A DNA stretch of 64,000 bases. It comes from Petunia secreta (taxonomy: Eukaryota; Streptophyta; Magnoliopsida; Solanales; Solanaceae). Shown here in pieces: positions 23,501 through 35,252 of the stretch (the first letter of the stretch is position 1; each line of letters begins with the position of its first letter). Location: the NCBI GenBank assembly GCA_029990175.1, contig JARKIP010000065.1, forward strand, positions 9,800,501-9,864,500, in the 5' to 3' direction. The notes beneath the pieces are model-generated. The model ran no database searches. It was not told the origin of the DNA and was given only the letters and a program-made list of their open reading frames with translations. Position numbers and translations under genes: made by a program.

Positions 23501-24039
23501 TTTCTTAAATGGTCAAACCATTGCAAGGACTTTGTAGCGGAGGTCGAGAGGAACACGATGATGCTATTTGCTTCTTTTTTTGCCGGTGGTAGTGGCCGAA
23601 AAATGGCCATAACAGAGCGTAGTCAAGGTCGCGTACTGAGGTGGCGTCTATGTTGATAAGTTATATATATAGTGTATATCTGGTGTATATTGGGCATAAT
23701 TTAGTATAAAATAGGTATAAAAATTGTATAAAATATGTATAAAATCGCAGGGAAAATTATGGAAATAATTTAAAGTATCAAAATGGCTAGGACGCGTATA
23801 GAAAATTGTATTTTAGGATTTGAAATGGATTGGATAATCTTATAAAAATAAGGGTAATTGCAGAAATTGTAAAAATGGCTACGATTTTAGGTGATGCTTT
23901 TGAAAATGGCATCGATTGTCAGGCTATTATGAGAAGATCATTTGAAAGAAATGGACGAGGCAAGGTAGATACACAATCGTATGTAAAATTCGAAAACTAT
24001 TGATTTTGAAAATAGGAGGGACAAAATTGGGTGTCAACA
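20535..24039 (-). repeat. 3' LTR of element B (3505 bp)
   Basis: Plus-strand ends are TGTCATACCCGATT and GGGTGTCAACA. It matches 37448-41090 throughout, but lacks about 160 bases present there between GTCAAGGTCGCG (40508-40519) and ACTGAGGTGG (about 40680). The A-run at 22449-22481 is longer than in the other LTR. Confidence 0.93.
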
Positions 24040-24057
24040 GCTGTCTCTCTTTGCCCG
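24040..24057 (-). other. Polypurine tract of element B
   Basis: On the minus strand GGGCAAAGAGAGACAGC directly precedes the 3' LTR start TGTTGACACCC. This is where plus-strand cDNA synthesis would start. A and E have the related AAAGAGGGGCAGC. Confidence 0.8.
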
Positions 24058-24339
24058 GGGATGATGAAAGAGTCTTTGGGCAAAGACGTTGATAGTGCGG
24101 CCAATTTCGTCATGAATGTAGAGGGGTGCTTGTGACTGGAGAGAATGTGCGGTATCAGGTTGAAATGTTTCCTTTGCTTGGGGTGTATATCCTGCAATGA
24201 AGATGTGTTTGCAATGTAATGTATTTATAAAACGTATCTTCCTACTGGGCTGGATTGTCTTACCAGGATTCTTGCCGTATATAGTTGTGTCAGCTATGTT
24301 AGGATTGTGTGTCCCTTGCTGTCAAGTGTTAGATTCGGC
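24058..24339 (-). other. 3' untranslated region of B between array and LTR
   Basis: Related to A's 41681-41963 (both contain GACTCTTTCATCATCCCCGGGCAAAGA on the element strand). No gene seen. Confidence 0.6.
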
Positions 24340-25167
24340 ATTGTGTTGTATGCCCTCCGTCGATGCATTGAGCTGTATACCCTCCGCAAAGAATAAAAAT
24401 GACAAATCGGTATCGGGCTGTGTACCCTCAACCGACACTTCGGGCTGTGTACCCTCAGCTAATTTAAAATGCAAATCAATATCGGGCTGTGTACCCTCAA
24501 CCGACACCTTGGGTTGTGTACCCTCAGCTAATTTAAAATGCAAATCGATATCGGGTTGTGTCCTCTCAACCGACGCCTTGTGCTTTGTACCCTCAGCTAA
24601 TGTAAATGAAAAATCAATATCGAGCTGTGTACCTTCAACCGACGCCTTTGGCTGTGTACCCTCAGCTAATTTAAAATGGAAACCCATATCGGGCTGTGTA
24701 CCCTCAACCGATGCTTCGGGCTGTGTACCCTCAGCTAGTGTAAAATGTAAATCAGTATCGGGCTGTGTACCCTCAACCAATGCCTTGGGATGTGTACCCT
24801 CAGCTAATGTAAATGACAAATCGATATCGGGCTGTGTACCCTCAACCGACGCTTCGGGCTGTGTACCATCCGCTAATGTAAAATACTAATCGATATCGGG
24901 CTGTGTACCCTTAACCGACGCCTTGGGCTGTGTACCCCCAGCTTAATGTAAATGACAGATCGATATCGGGTTGTGTACCCTCAACCGACGCCTTGGTCTG
25001 TGTACCCTCAGCTAATTTAAAATGCAAATCGATATCGGACTGTGTACCCTCAACCGACGCTTCGGGCTGTGTACCCTTAGCTAAAATAAAATTCGAATCG
25101 ATATCGGGCTGTGTACCCTCAACCGACGCCTTGGGTTGTGTACCCTCAGCCAATTTAAAAATGCAAA
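24340..25167 (-). repeat. 69-bp tandem array of element B, about 12 units
   Basis: Each 69-bp unit has two half-units sharing TCGGGCTGTGTACCCTCA (plus strand), spaced by a 9-bp and a 24-bp segment, the latter AT-rich (GCTAATTTAAAATGCAAATC). It is the counterpart of A's 71-bp array. Because 69 is a multiple of three and the unit has no stop, long repetitive open frames run on both strands (24197-24889 plus, 24322-24819 and 24911-25153 minus). I regard these as by-products. Confidence 0.93.
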
Positions 25168-25774
25168 CCTTTTCGTTGAAGCATATCTGTCGTGCATTGC
25201 TGAATTAGGTATGTTTTGTGTCTGCATCCAAAGAAAGACTGGTGAGTTGTGCGGGGTGGTTTGGTTTTTGCATTCTTGGCTTGCTTCACGCTCGCTGTCC
25301 ACGAGTGCCGGAGTCTTGACTGAGCTGATAGGGATATGTATAAAGTAGTACACAATGCAAAATGATTTCGAGAAACTTTTATAAGAAAGAAAATGAAATG
25401 AAATATTTTGCCCCATTGAGTCACAAGTCTCGTTGTGTAAAGCAAAAGTTGTCGTCCTTCTTGCTATTCCAAACTCCGTTGAGTGAATTTTGAGGGTGAC
25501 CACAAAATTCTGCCTCAGTTTGTATTTGAAATTTTTGAGAGGTCCTCAAAAATTTCTGCCCCAGTGTCAATTATGTTCGTCCTTTAGGAATTTTTGGGAG
25601 TTCCTCTAAAATTCTGCCCCAGTGTTTGCTTTGTGGGAAAATGAATTTTTTGTATTTATGCGACCGAACCTTGAATAGGTTGCCTACGTATCCCACTTGG
25701 GGAATCAGGTCGTGACGTAGTTCAGATTACATAATGTATTGTAGAGTGGGGAAATTACTAATCAGTACAAATTC
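25168..25774 (-). other. 3' untranslated region of element B, proximal part
   Basis: From 25500 to 25770 it matches A's 3' UTR (hairpin-forming CTCAAAAATTTCTGCCCCAGTG words, CCTACGTATCCCACTTGGGG). From 25168 to about 25495 I see nothing comparable in A and no gene; its origin is unknown. Confidence 0.6.
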
Positions 25775-28700
25775 CTATACATAGTATCTCTTGACGGCGT
25801 TTGAGTTGTTCGGCTTAGGCCAGACTTATCTGTCCATCTCTGCCAATATCAATGCTCCTCCATTCAGAACTCGGCGAACCATGTACGGCCCTTGCCAATT
25901 TGGTGCAAACCTGCCTTTCGCTTCTTCTTGATTTGGAAATATCTTCTTCAGTACTAATTGCCCAGGTTCGAAGAATCTTTCTCGAACTTTCTTACTAAAT
26001 GCCTTAGCCATCCTCCTCTAATATAATTTCCCATGACATATCGCATTCGATCTCTCGCCATCGATGAAGGCCAATTGCTCTATTCTTCCTTTGATCCATT
26101 CGGCGTCTTTCAACTGTGTTTCTTGGATGATTCTTAGAGATGGTATCTCGACTTCCACGGGTATCACTGCCTCGGTGCTATACACCAATAAGGAGTAGCC
26201 CCCGTTGATGTTCTCATTGTGGTATGGTACCCTAACAGAGCATAGGGTAGGTTCTCGTGCCATTGGTTTGAATTGTCTATCATCTTGCGCAATATCCTCT
26301 TGATGTTCTTATGGACTGCCTCGACCGCACCATTCATTTTAGGTCTGTATGCAGTGGAATTGTGATGCTTGATCTTGAAGACCTCACAGGTCGCCTTCAT
26401 TAGGTCACTATTGAGGTTGGACCCATTATCAGTGATGATGGATTCAGGAATGCCAAACCGACAGATCATTTTATCATAGACAAAATTTGACACCACTTTC
26501 TTTGTTACTGATTTGTATGATGCAACTTCTATCGATTTGGTAAAATAAACAATGGCCACCAGTATGAAGCGATGCCCATTGGAAGCGACTGGCTCGATAG
26601 GTCCTATGACATCCATTACCCAGGTAGCAAAAGGCCAAGGCGATCCCATAATGTTCAGTTCATTGGAAGGCACTCAAATCATATCTCCATGGACTTGGCA
26701 TTGATGGCATTTCTTTGCGTACTTTATGCAGTCATGCTCTATTGTCATCCAGAAATAACCAGCCCTCAAAATCTTCCACACGTCCCAGAGTGTATCTCTT
26801 CCAACAGTTTAGCGGCTTCTTTTGCATCCACACACCTCAACAAACCTAGATCGGGTGTCTTCTTATACAAAACCTCTCCGTTCAGAAAAACCCATTTGCT
26901 AACATCCTCAGTGTTTTCTTTTGGATACTTGTCGCATTCTTTGGATAATTGCCATCTTTGAGAAACCCTTTGATATTGTAGAACCAAGGATGTCCGTCTG
27001 ATTCTTCTTCCATGTGGTAGAAGTATGCTGGCTGCTTCCTCACTGTCATGGGTATTGGGTCAATGTAGTTTTTGTCAGGATGCTTAATCACAGTAGATAT
27101 AGTAGCCAAAGCGTCCACGAACTCATTTTGCAATCTAGGTACATGCCGGAACTATATCTTGGTGAATCTTTTCTTCAGCCCCTTTATGCACTCCAGGTAT
27201 GGCAATATCTTCAAATTCTTCGCTGTCCAATTTCCTCGAACTTGGTGAATCAATAAATCAGAATCCCCGATTGCTAATAGCTCTTGTATTTTCATGTCCA
27301 CTGCCAATATAAGACCCAAAATACAAACTTCATACTCCGCCATGTTGTTGGTACAAGGAAACCTTACTTTGGCCATGATAGGATAGTGTTGTCCAGTCTC
27401 GGAAACTAATACTGCCCCAATGCTGACTCCTTTGAAATTTACCGCGCCATCAAAGAATAGCCTCCAGCCATCATACTCTTCAGTGATGTCTTTCCCTACG
27501 AACATAACTTCCTCGTTGGGGAAATAAGTGTGCAAGGGTTCATAGTCATCTCCCATTGGATTCTCGGCCATATGATCAGCCAAGGCTTGAGCCTTTATTG
27601 TCTTTTGGGTGACAAAAGTGATGTCGAATTCACTGAGCAGCATTTTCCATTTAGCCAGCTTTCCGGTAGGCATGGGTTTTTGGAAGATGTATTTGAGAGG
27701 GTCCATCCTCGATATCAGCAATGTTGAGTAAGATATCAGGTAATGTCTCAACTTCTGTGCTATCCAAGTCAGCGCAGCACGAGCGCTCCAGCAATATGTA
27801 CTTAGCCTCGTAAGGAATAAAATTCTTGCTTAGATAGTATATTGCTTGCTCCTTCCTTCCAGTCGAATCATGTTGTCCTAATACGCGACCAAAGGCCGAA
27901 TCTACCACGGACAGGTACAAGATCAAGGGTCGCCCAGGCTCAGGTGGGACTAGCACAGGCGGGCAAGACAAGTACTCCTTTATCCGATCAAATGCTTTTT
28001 GGCAATCCTCTATCCACTCGATCACTGTGTCATTCTTCAGCAACTTGATGATTGGGTCACAGATGACGGTTGGTTGTGCTATGAAACGGCTGATGTAATT
28101 GAGCCTTCCCGAGAAACTCATGACCTCTTTCTTGCTTTTCGCCGGTGGCAATTCTTTGATGGCTTTGATCTTGGACGGATCCAGCTCGATACCCCTTCTA
28201 CTGACGATGAAACCCAGGAGCTTCCCCGCCGGAATACCAAAAGCACACTTTGCCAGATTTAGGTTTAGATTGTACTTTCGCAAGCGGTTGAAAAACTTAT
28301 GCAAGTTGTCAAGATGCTTCGAACTCTTCTTTGATTTGATGATCATGTCGTCTACATAGACTTCAATCTCTTTGTGTATCAGGTCATGGAACATAGTCAT
28401 CATAGCCCTCATGTAAGTTGCCCCAATATTCTTCAACCCAAATGACATAACCTTGTAGCAATAAGTCCCCTAAGATGTAGTAAAAGCCGTCTTCTCGGCA
28501 TCCTCCTCATCCATGAGAACTTGATGGTAACCAACGAATCAGTCCACGAAGGACTGCAGCTCATGTTTCGCGTAATTATCAATTAGGTTGTGTATGTTAC
28601 GCAGAGGAAAATCATCCTTCGGGCTTGCTCTATTCAAATCTCTATAATCCATGCAAACTCGGAGTTTTCCATCTTTCTTCGGCACTGGAACAATGTTATC

Positions 28701-29169
28701 CAGCCAAGTTGGATATTTGACTGTTTTCAGAATCCCTGCATTGAGGTGCTTGGTTACTTCTTCACCAATCTTCAACAGAACCGATGACTTGAAAGTTCGG
28801 GCCTTTTGTTTGACTGGCGGAAAGCCCGGATTGATAGGTAATTTCTGAGCTACCACATCCGTGTTTATGCTAGTCATGTCATCGTACGACCAGGCGAATA
28901 CGTCCTTATTTTATTTAAGAAACTCAGTATATCGCTTTTTATCCTTGGCGGTGAGATGTCCACTGATCCTTGTCTCTTTCACAATTTCCTCATCTCCTAA
29001 GTTTATCACCTCAGTTTCCTCAAGGTTTGGCTTCGGTTTGTTTTTAAATCTGCCAAGTTCTTCTTGTGTGGTTTCATCAAAATCATCATAATCAATCCCA
29101 GTTTCCTCGAGCTCCATTGTTTTATTACACGTTGCGATTGTGGACTCAATGGGATTATTAGTTTGGATG
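25775..29169 (-). pseudogene. RT-RNaseH-aRNH-integrase of element B, broken
   Basis: Begins just after the intron-like gap with an acidic region (MELEETGIDYDDFDET). RT has MDYRDLNRASPKDDFPL and EVYVDDMIIKSKK, with the YVDD box intact. RNase H follows (PLILYLSVVDSAFGRVLGQ), then the archaeal-type RNase H with its three acids in LFFDGAVN, NNMAEYE and IGDSDLL (27152-27500). The integrase core keeps MDVIGPIEP, ITDNGSNLNSD and GAVEAVHKN, so all three acids are present. The C-terminal part (FEPGQLVLKKIFPNQEE) ends early at a stop after AEMDR (25826), where A reads on; the ancestral stop is at 25775-25777. Other stops and frameshifts exist at about 28500, 27740 and 27140. Confidence 0.9.
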
Positions 29170-29374
29170 CTGAAAAAGTAAATTATTGCAAAATTAAAAG
29201 ATTCAAGCAAAAGTTAAAAGAGAAATAATGCGACATTTTATTTATGAATCCTTGCAAAACAAAGTTTGTAGGGAGACATGTGCAAACAAAGAGGGAAAAT
29301 GCAAACTCCACGACTCAGCGTCGGGTTTTATTGTAGAAAACATAAAAAAATAAATTTTATCCCCTCAGCTCTAC
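29170..29374 (-). other. Intron-like gap between gag-pro and pol of B
   Basis: On the minus strand TG/GTAGAG (donor at 29374) and TTTACTTTTTCAG/C (acceptor at 29170) bound 205 bases. Removing them joins the gag-pro frame to pol in phase, as in A. The acceptor is better preserved here than in A. Confidence 0.7.
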
Positions 29375-32300
29375 CAAGGTCCACGGTAAGCTCAGGCCCG
29401 GTTGCTGATCCAGTTGTTCAGTGCTGCTCCAGATCCATCCTTTGTTAGTCCAGGAAGTTCAATATGTTCTTCCAGGATTACACAGCAGTCTTCATCAGCT
29501 GTGAATAGATTTTGCATTCCTGCCAGCAGATCCTCTTCAGCATCAGCTATCTTCGACTCCACTCCTTGTGCTGCGGACACCTTCCCCTTTCGGCCATCCA
29601 AGTATCCAGACGAGACGAAGATATGCAAGAGAGTCTCGGTGCTTTTCTTATAGAACTCAAAATCCAGTGACGCTTCTTCCATGCTCTTTTCGTAGGTCAC
29701 AATGTGCCCTATGCCAGCCTTCTCGTTGTCGGGCCTCATCACAATTCTGATTGGCTCGACCATGCCATCCAAGTTCTTGCCCAAACCTTTGTCCGGTTCA
29801 TAGCCTCACTTGATCATGATGCCTATGACCCAATCTCCGGGCCACTTTGCAGGTTGTGGGAGTACGTATGGATCTTCGATCACTACTTCCATAGGTTCGG
29901 GTGCCTTGGGTATCCACACTTGCTTTCCTTTTGTTTCTTCAGAGATACGCTTCCAGTTTGGGCGGGCATTGGGTGAGTATACTGATCGCTTTTCAGCCTT
30001 AGCTGGTAGGGTCTCACAAAATTCGCGTGAGGGTACTCTCCAATCAGACATGACTGGTTCCCAGACCAAATTCCTCCCTTCATAGCCTTTGCCTTGGCTA
30101 TCCCAATAGGCACTATAAAAGTTCGTCTTTCTTTCTTCAACCCCGGGCGGTGTGTTGACCAACTTGGGGGCAAAGTGTGCAGTGTAACCTCCTTGGACCG
30201 TGTCGGTGGGATTCCAACTTGAATTGTAGTTCTTGCGGCGTCCTCCTCGAGTGCCTTGTACTGCTCCCACGAGTTCTACAGTATAGAATGTCTGCCCATC
30301 AGGAGCATTCCCTTCGATTTCTGGTATGGTTTGCTCGTTGTAGATAGAGTTGTTCCCCTCACCGAACACTATCACCTTTTTGTGATCCCATTCGAACTTC
30401 AAGGTTTGGTGCAATATGGAAGGCATCGCACCAGCCATATGGATCTAAGGCCTCCCCAGTAGCAGATTGTAGGAAGCAGAGATGTCCATGACATGGAACT
30501 CAGTAGTGAACTCCACGGGACCGACCATGATAGTTAGGTCAATCTCCACAATGGTGCTTCTTTGCGACCCATCAAACGCCTTCACCTTCATGTCGCTCTT
30601 CCTTATCTTGATTTGGTCAATTCCCATTCTTTTCGTACTGATGAACGGGCATATATTCAGACCGGAACCTCCATCGATCAGAACTCTTCTTACGAACCAG
30701 TCTTTGCATTTGACAGTGACGTGCAAAGCTTTTTTGTGATTCAGCCCTTCAGGTGGTAGCTCATCTCCGTGAAAAGCAATTCGATTAGCCTCCATGACTT
30801 GTCCAACCATGCTATCCAGGTTTTCAACTGAAGTGTCCACTGGGACATGTGCTTCGTCCAACACTTTCATCAAAGCGCTTCGGTGGCTCTCCAATTTGAG
30901 TAGAGCTAAAACAGAGATTTGTGCTGCATTTTTGCCCAAGTGCTCAACTACGGAGTACTCCTTTGCTTGCATCTTCACAGTCCCTCGAACTCTTGTTCAC
31001 TGATACCTTGTCTATCTTGAACAAGATGCTCGGAAGTATAGATCCTTCCACTCATAGTCATCCCTTGTGCAGCAACTGTCTCAACAGTGGACTTGTTCTT
31101 CTTCTCCATTTCATAATCCCATGGCACCGCCTTGTCGCTGTATGGGGGAACCACATCAACATAGAATTTGGGAGCCACTGCTACCTCAATGGGCTCTGGT
31201 GCTGTAGCGGCTTGAACAATTGAAGCGGTTGCTGGTACATCCTCTTTTGCCTTAACAATAGTCCCTTCTAAGTTGCATTCCTCATCCAACTCGATCAGGT
31301 TCACCCTACTCTCTCCATGATTAGACAAGGGATTGTTGTGCACGTTTGAAGTCTTCAAGTGTATTACCTTTTGGTCGATCAAGTCTTGTATCTTGTACCT
31401 CAAGGCGTAGCACTTGTCAGTACAATGACCAGACCCTTCAGAGTGATAGACACAAGTTTTAGTTTGATCGAAATAGGGTGTCATCCTATCAGGAATTTTG
31501 AATTGCATGGGTTGTATGTGGCCGGCTGCTTTGAGTCTCTCGAACAACTGAGTGCGAGATTCAGCCAACGGGGTGTAGTTTCTTTTGGGTCTCGGGTTAT
31601 TATTGGCGTGAGACCTTGGTGAATAGGTATTGGTATTTCGGTAGTTGGGACTTTGTGGGTATGTTGGTCTTTGTGGTGGTGGGTTTTGGTATATGGTCTT
31701 TGTGGTGGTGGGTAGGTGGATGTGGGTGGTATGTATGAATAGGATGGATGAGGTGTTTGGTAGTAGTGGTTGTGAGTAGGGAAGTGGTCAAGTGATGCGG
31801 CCATGAAGGAGACATCGTCCTTCTTCCTTGAGGTAGTAGTGCTGCCAGCTTGTAGGGCTTTATTAGCGGCTTGTAGTGCGGCCAGGCTAGCAATCCTTCC
31901 AGTCTTCAAACCATATTCAACCATATCCCCAATCTTGATCAACTCTCCAAACTTCTTATCTTGCAGATTCGGCATTTTGTCAAAATAAACATCTTCTTGT
32001 ATGCGGATGTAAGTTGCCACTATCTCAGCGTCTTCCATGGGAGGTTGGACTTTAGCAGCTTCAGCCCTTCATCTGGTTGCAAACTCTCTAAAAGTCTCAG
32101 TGGGCTTTTTCTTCAATTTCTCTAGGTAGAACCGGTCAGGCATAGCATTAGTGTTGTGCCCAAAGCTGTCGACGAAGTCTCCAGCCATTGCTTCCCAGCT
32201 CGTCCACTTCTTGGTTTGTTGCTTAGAGTACCATACTAGTGCATTTCCAGTAAGACTGCGGTTGAACAACTACATGCGGATCTTTTCGTCATGTCCAACC

Positions 32301-32831
32301 CCAATCAGCTTGTCACAGTAAGATCTTACATGGGCCATTAGGTCTCCACTGCCGTCGAACATGTTGAACTTAGGTGTCTTGTAATCTTCGGGCAGCTTCA
32401 AGTCAGGATACAAGCAGAGGTCCTCATAAGCTAGCCCTCGGGTTCCCTTAGTGTCTTGGAGTTGCTTAAACTACTCTACCAGCCATTGGACTTGCTCTTT
32501 GGTATAGTCTGGGTCTTCCTCGGTCCATGCATACATTTCGTGATCTTTGGTGGGTGATGCGATGGTTTTGATTTCAACGGTGAATGAGGGTAAGTTGTTT
32601 TTTGGCGCTTTTGGTGGTGCAGTGTAGGTAGGGTAAGGAACGTCTTTTTCAGGGTAAAGTGAATCTTTGCCGTGAGGACAAGTAGTTTGGTTTAATGACC
32701 TCATTAGTACGGGTAAGATGGATCCTATTCTCCAACTCGAGCAGCCTCTGTTAAAACTTAGCATAGCTTTCATAGGTGACCACGCCTTGCTTTTCAGGAG
32801 TTCCATTTCCAACTTTGTCGAACTCAGCCAT
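29371..32831 (-). pseudogene. gag-pro polyprotein of element B with G-patch
   Basis: Starts NIMAEFDKVGNGTPEK. Gag core motifs are ALVWYSKQQTKKWTSWE and PDRFYLEKLKKKPTETFRE (32069-32269). A Pro/Thr/His-rich linker (31600-31900) is followed by the zinc-knuckle-like CVYHSEGSGHCTDKCYALR (about 31395-31455). The protease has the active site VLIDGGSGLNICP (about 30660) and LLLGRPW. The G-patch-like stretch contains GKNLDGM (about 29765) and is interrupted by a stop just upstream, at about 29806. The tail LNNWISNRA runs into TGA (29392-29394) where A reads CGA, a C-to-T change. About five stops or shifts separate the open pieces. Confidence 0.87.
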
Positions 32832-33286
32832 GATATTTCGTCTCGTCCTTGTCCTTGTAGGTAACAAGGGAGGTGTTGGAATCGATCCTTTGGACCTCAA
32901 CCGGTATTGCGGCGCGGCCAGAATGCACAAACCAAACTATCAAGGACTTGGGGACTGATACATCAAAAACAAGAAGAGTAAAATGTGAGTATACGTTAGT
33001 TTAAACAAAATTGCGTCCTATCATGCATGTGGCCTCTTTTGTGCCAGAGGTGGGCCTATCGCAGATTCGAAGTAACGTTTGCACCAAACACATCATTTCA
33101 TTTGCATAAACATACTCATCACCAGTCTAAAACCCCAAAATAACAGAATTTTATTCAATTTGCTTGGCTTTATTACGACCACTAATTTAAAGATGATGAC
33201 TCGATTGAAACGAAAACGAAAACAACAAAAAAGGACAAGACGACTCGATACGACGAGAATAGGTGCCAAGCAAAGAGACTCCAGAT
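32832..33286 (-). other. Spacer between ORF1b and gag in element B
   Basis: Matches 11365-11797 of A. No gene seen. The part next to gag (32832-32960) is well conserved with A. Confidence 0.5.
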
Positions 33287-34924
33287 TCAAACATCAGCTC
33301 CAGCATCTTCCCTTCCCTTCTCCTCCTTGGCTTCTTCCTTGGGTTTGTGAACCAAACTCATAAGTAGAGGATCAGCAAATGTCTACATCAGATCTTTCCC
33401 AGCCTCCATGTCACCCAGAGCTTTTATGAAGAACTCACAGATTTCTATTCCCTTTTCTTCCTTCTCTTCCAGTTGTACCGACTTAAAATACTCTCCCCAC
33501 CCTTTGAGCAAATCTTGTAAATTCCCAGCAACTTGTGTTGCAGTCATGACCTTGCCGGTCCAATACTTGAGTTCATCCCTTTTGATCTTATCCTTGTATT
33601 GTCTCCTCATCTCCCTTTCTTGTGTCACCCTTAACTCCATCTTTCTTTGGTCAAACTCGTGTTTCAACTTCTTGTATTTTTCAGCAGCATTTGGAGCTTT
33701 GGCTTTCCTTTTAAGTGTAGTCTTGGACCAGAATCTTGCCTTATCTTCACTGAGTCATTGAGGATAGGTTAGAGTAGCCGTGGGGTCCACCCTACTGTCT
33801 CGACCTCGACAAAATTGCATAGTGAGCCTCTTCTCCCACATTGTCAATATAGTGCCAACCATCGGATGTTCAATGTCCTTTATATCAACGTTGAAGCTTC
33901 TCCCTTCAGTCAATTGTGGCGTTTGTTGTGTCATTCCCACTTGTTGGAGGATTCTTAGAGGAACATAGTGATGAGTTCCTCGGAATCCAATCAATGTCAG
34001 GAAAGTGATGTCTTGACCTTGTATGGATACAACAAAGCCAGCGCAGTTCTCAATCACCCACTGCACCTCTTGTAACTCCTCGAACTTGGTGTACCACCCC
34101 TCCATGTTTGCAGGATCTTCCTATGCCGCTGTCCCAGCCATACGGGTGCTATGTGAATGGATCCCTCCGTTCCAAGATGGTTTTAGTTCTACAGGACTGA
34201 CAGGGATGCTATGCAAATGCTCTATCAACCATATTTGCAGCAACATGTTGCACTCCTCGAAGAAGTCTCCTCCTCTTCTACATTTGGTTAGAGCCCGGTA
34301 AACTTCCCCTAGGATCATTGGAACTAAGCTTACTTGATGTTTGAAAGCACCTTTGCGTAACTCCTCTACCACTCTTCCCTACCTTATGTCGATCTTTCCT
34401 CCCTTCTCGGGGAAAATCATGCTTCCTAGAAAGGCGACGATGAAAGCATTGGATTCAGTCCACTCCCAGTCTTGAATTTCCCACGCCCCAGTCCAATCAT
34501 GCCTAAGTGTTGGATCTCCAAACCTAGAATGTAAGTATTCCAACGTAACCTTCCCATTATGCACTCCTTCGACACACGGATCATAAGGAGCACCCAGAAG
34601 TTCAATGAACTTCTTAGGATCCACGTCTCGGGGATACATCATAGTCTCTGGTCCAGGCTCTAACCCTACTTGTCCCCCAAATTCTTCCAACATTGGCGCC
34701 AACTCAAAACCGTTGAAATGAAAAACCGCCCTTTTGTAGTCCCAGAAGTGTGTGGCAGCCTTTACCAATCCAGACATGGTAGTGTAGGCCTTGAGAGCCA
34801 CCAATTCCCCCAGCACCTTTTGAACATGAGCTTTGCTGACAATGGCCAAATCTTCCCACCAAAGTCTGATCAAATGAGGCGGTCGGGAAACGATCTCAAA
34901 TTGGAGTGTACCTCTTGCAGCCAT
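33287..34924 (-). pseudogene. ORF1b of element B, nearly complete
   Basis: The best copy of the second ORF1-type gene, about 545 codons. It has MAARGTLQFEIVSRPPHL, LIRLWWEDL, FWDYKRAVFHFNGFEL, MLEEFGGQVGLEPG, RFGDPTLRHDWTGAWE, FLGSMIFPEKGG, LVPMILGEVYRALTKC, LLQIWLIEHLHSIPV, VQWVIENCAGFVVS, FLTLIGFRGTHHYVPLRI and a charged coiled-coil end (MKHEFDQRKMELRVTQERE). Only a handful of stops interrupt it (about 34379, 34118 and 33755). No known enzyme motif is seen. The shared order with ORF1a (WW..L, FWD....F.F...EL.P.LEE.GG, L..GLRG.Q.Y.PLR) makes it a duplicate. Expression would need splicing or internal initiation, since it is the second gene on the RNA. Confidence 0.82.
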
Positions 34925-35252
34925 AGTCTCAAAACAAAACAAGAAAAGGTAAAGACCAAAACATTCTTATAGTCTTGATCATGTTTAAACAAACGATCAA
35001 TGTTTTGTGCAAACATTTCTTCGAATCCATGCAATTTGTCATTTTCGGGTTTAAAAAACCCTTTTGACACTTAGCGTAGGCTTACTTATGGACTATTACG
35101 TGCCAAGGGCATATATCCTTCCTAGGTTTTTCATTATGCAAAGAAAATGAATACGCATTTTCTAGCTAATTATTCTCATAAATTCCCCAAAATTTTGAAA
35201 ATCCGTACATGATAAAGTAAAATACAAGAGAGGAAGTAAAATGACATTTTGA
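34925..35252 (-). other. Spacer between ORF1a and ORF1b in element B
   Basis: AT-rich and stop-filled. On the minus strand a pyrimidine-rich stretch (CCTTTTCTTGTTTTGTTTTGAG, about 34950-34930) precedes the ORF1b ATG, a weakened version of A's TTGTTTGTTTTCAG. Confidence 0.5.

Noticed and set aside
24197..24889. Cysteine-containing repeat protein with a signal-like start on the plus strand
   Set aside because: It is antisense to element B and arises from the 69-bp array; the homologous array of A has a 71-bp period and cannot encode it.
24340..25167. CRISPR-like regular array
   Set aside because: Units are directly adjacent and the intervening parts are the same in every unit; it is a tandem repeat in a plant retroelement UTR.
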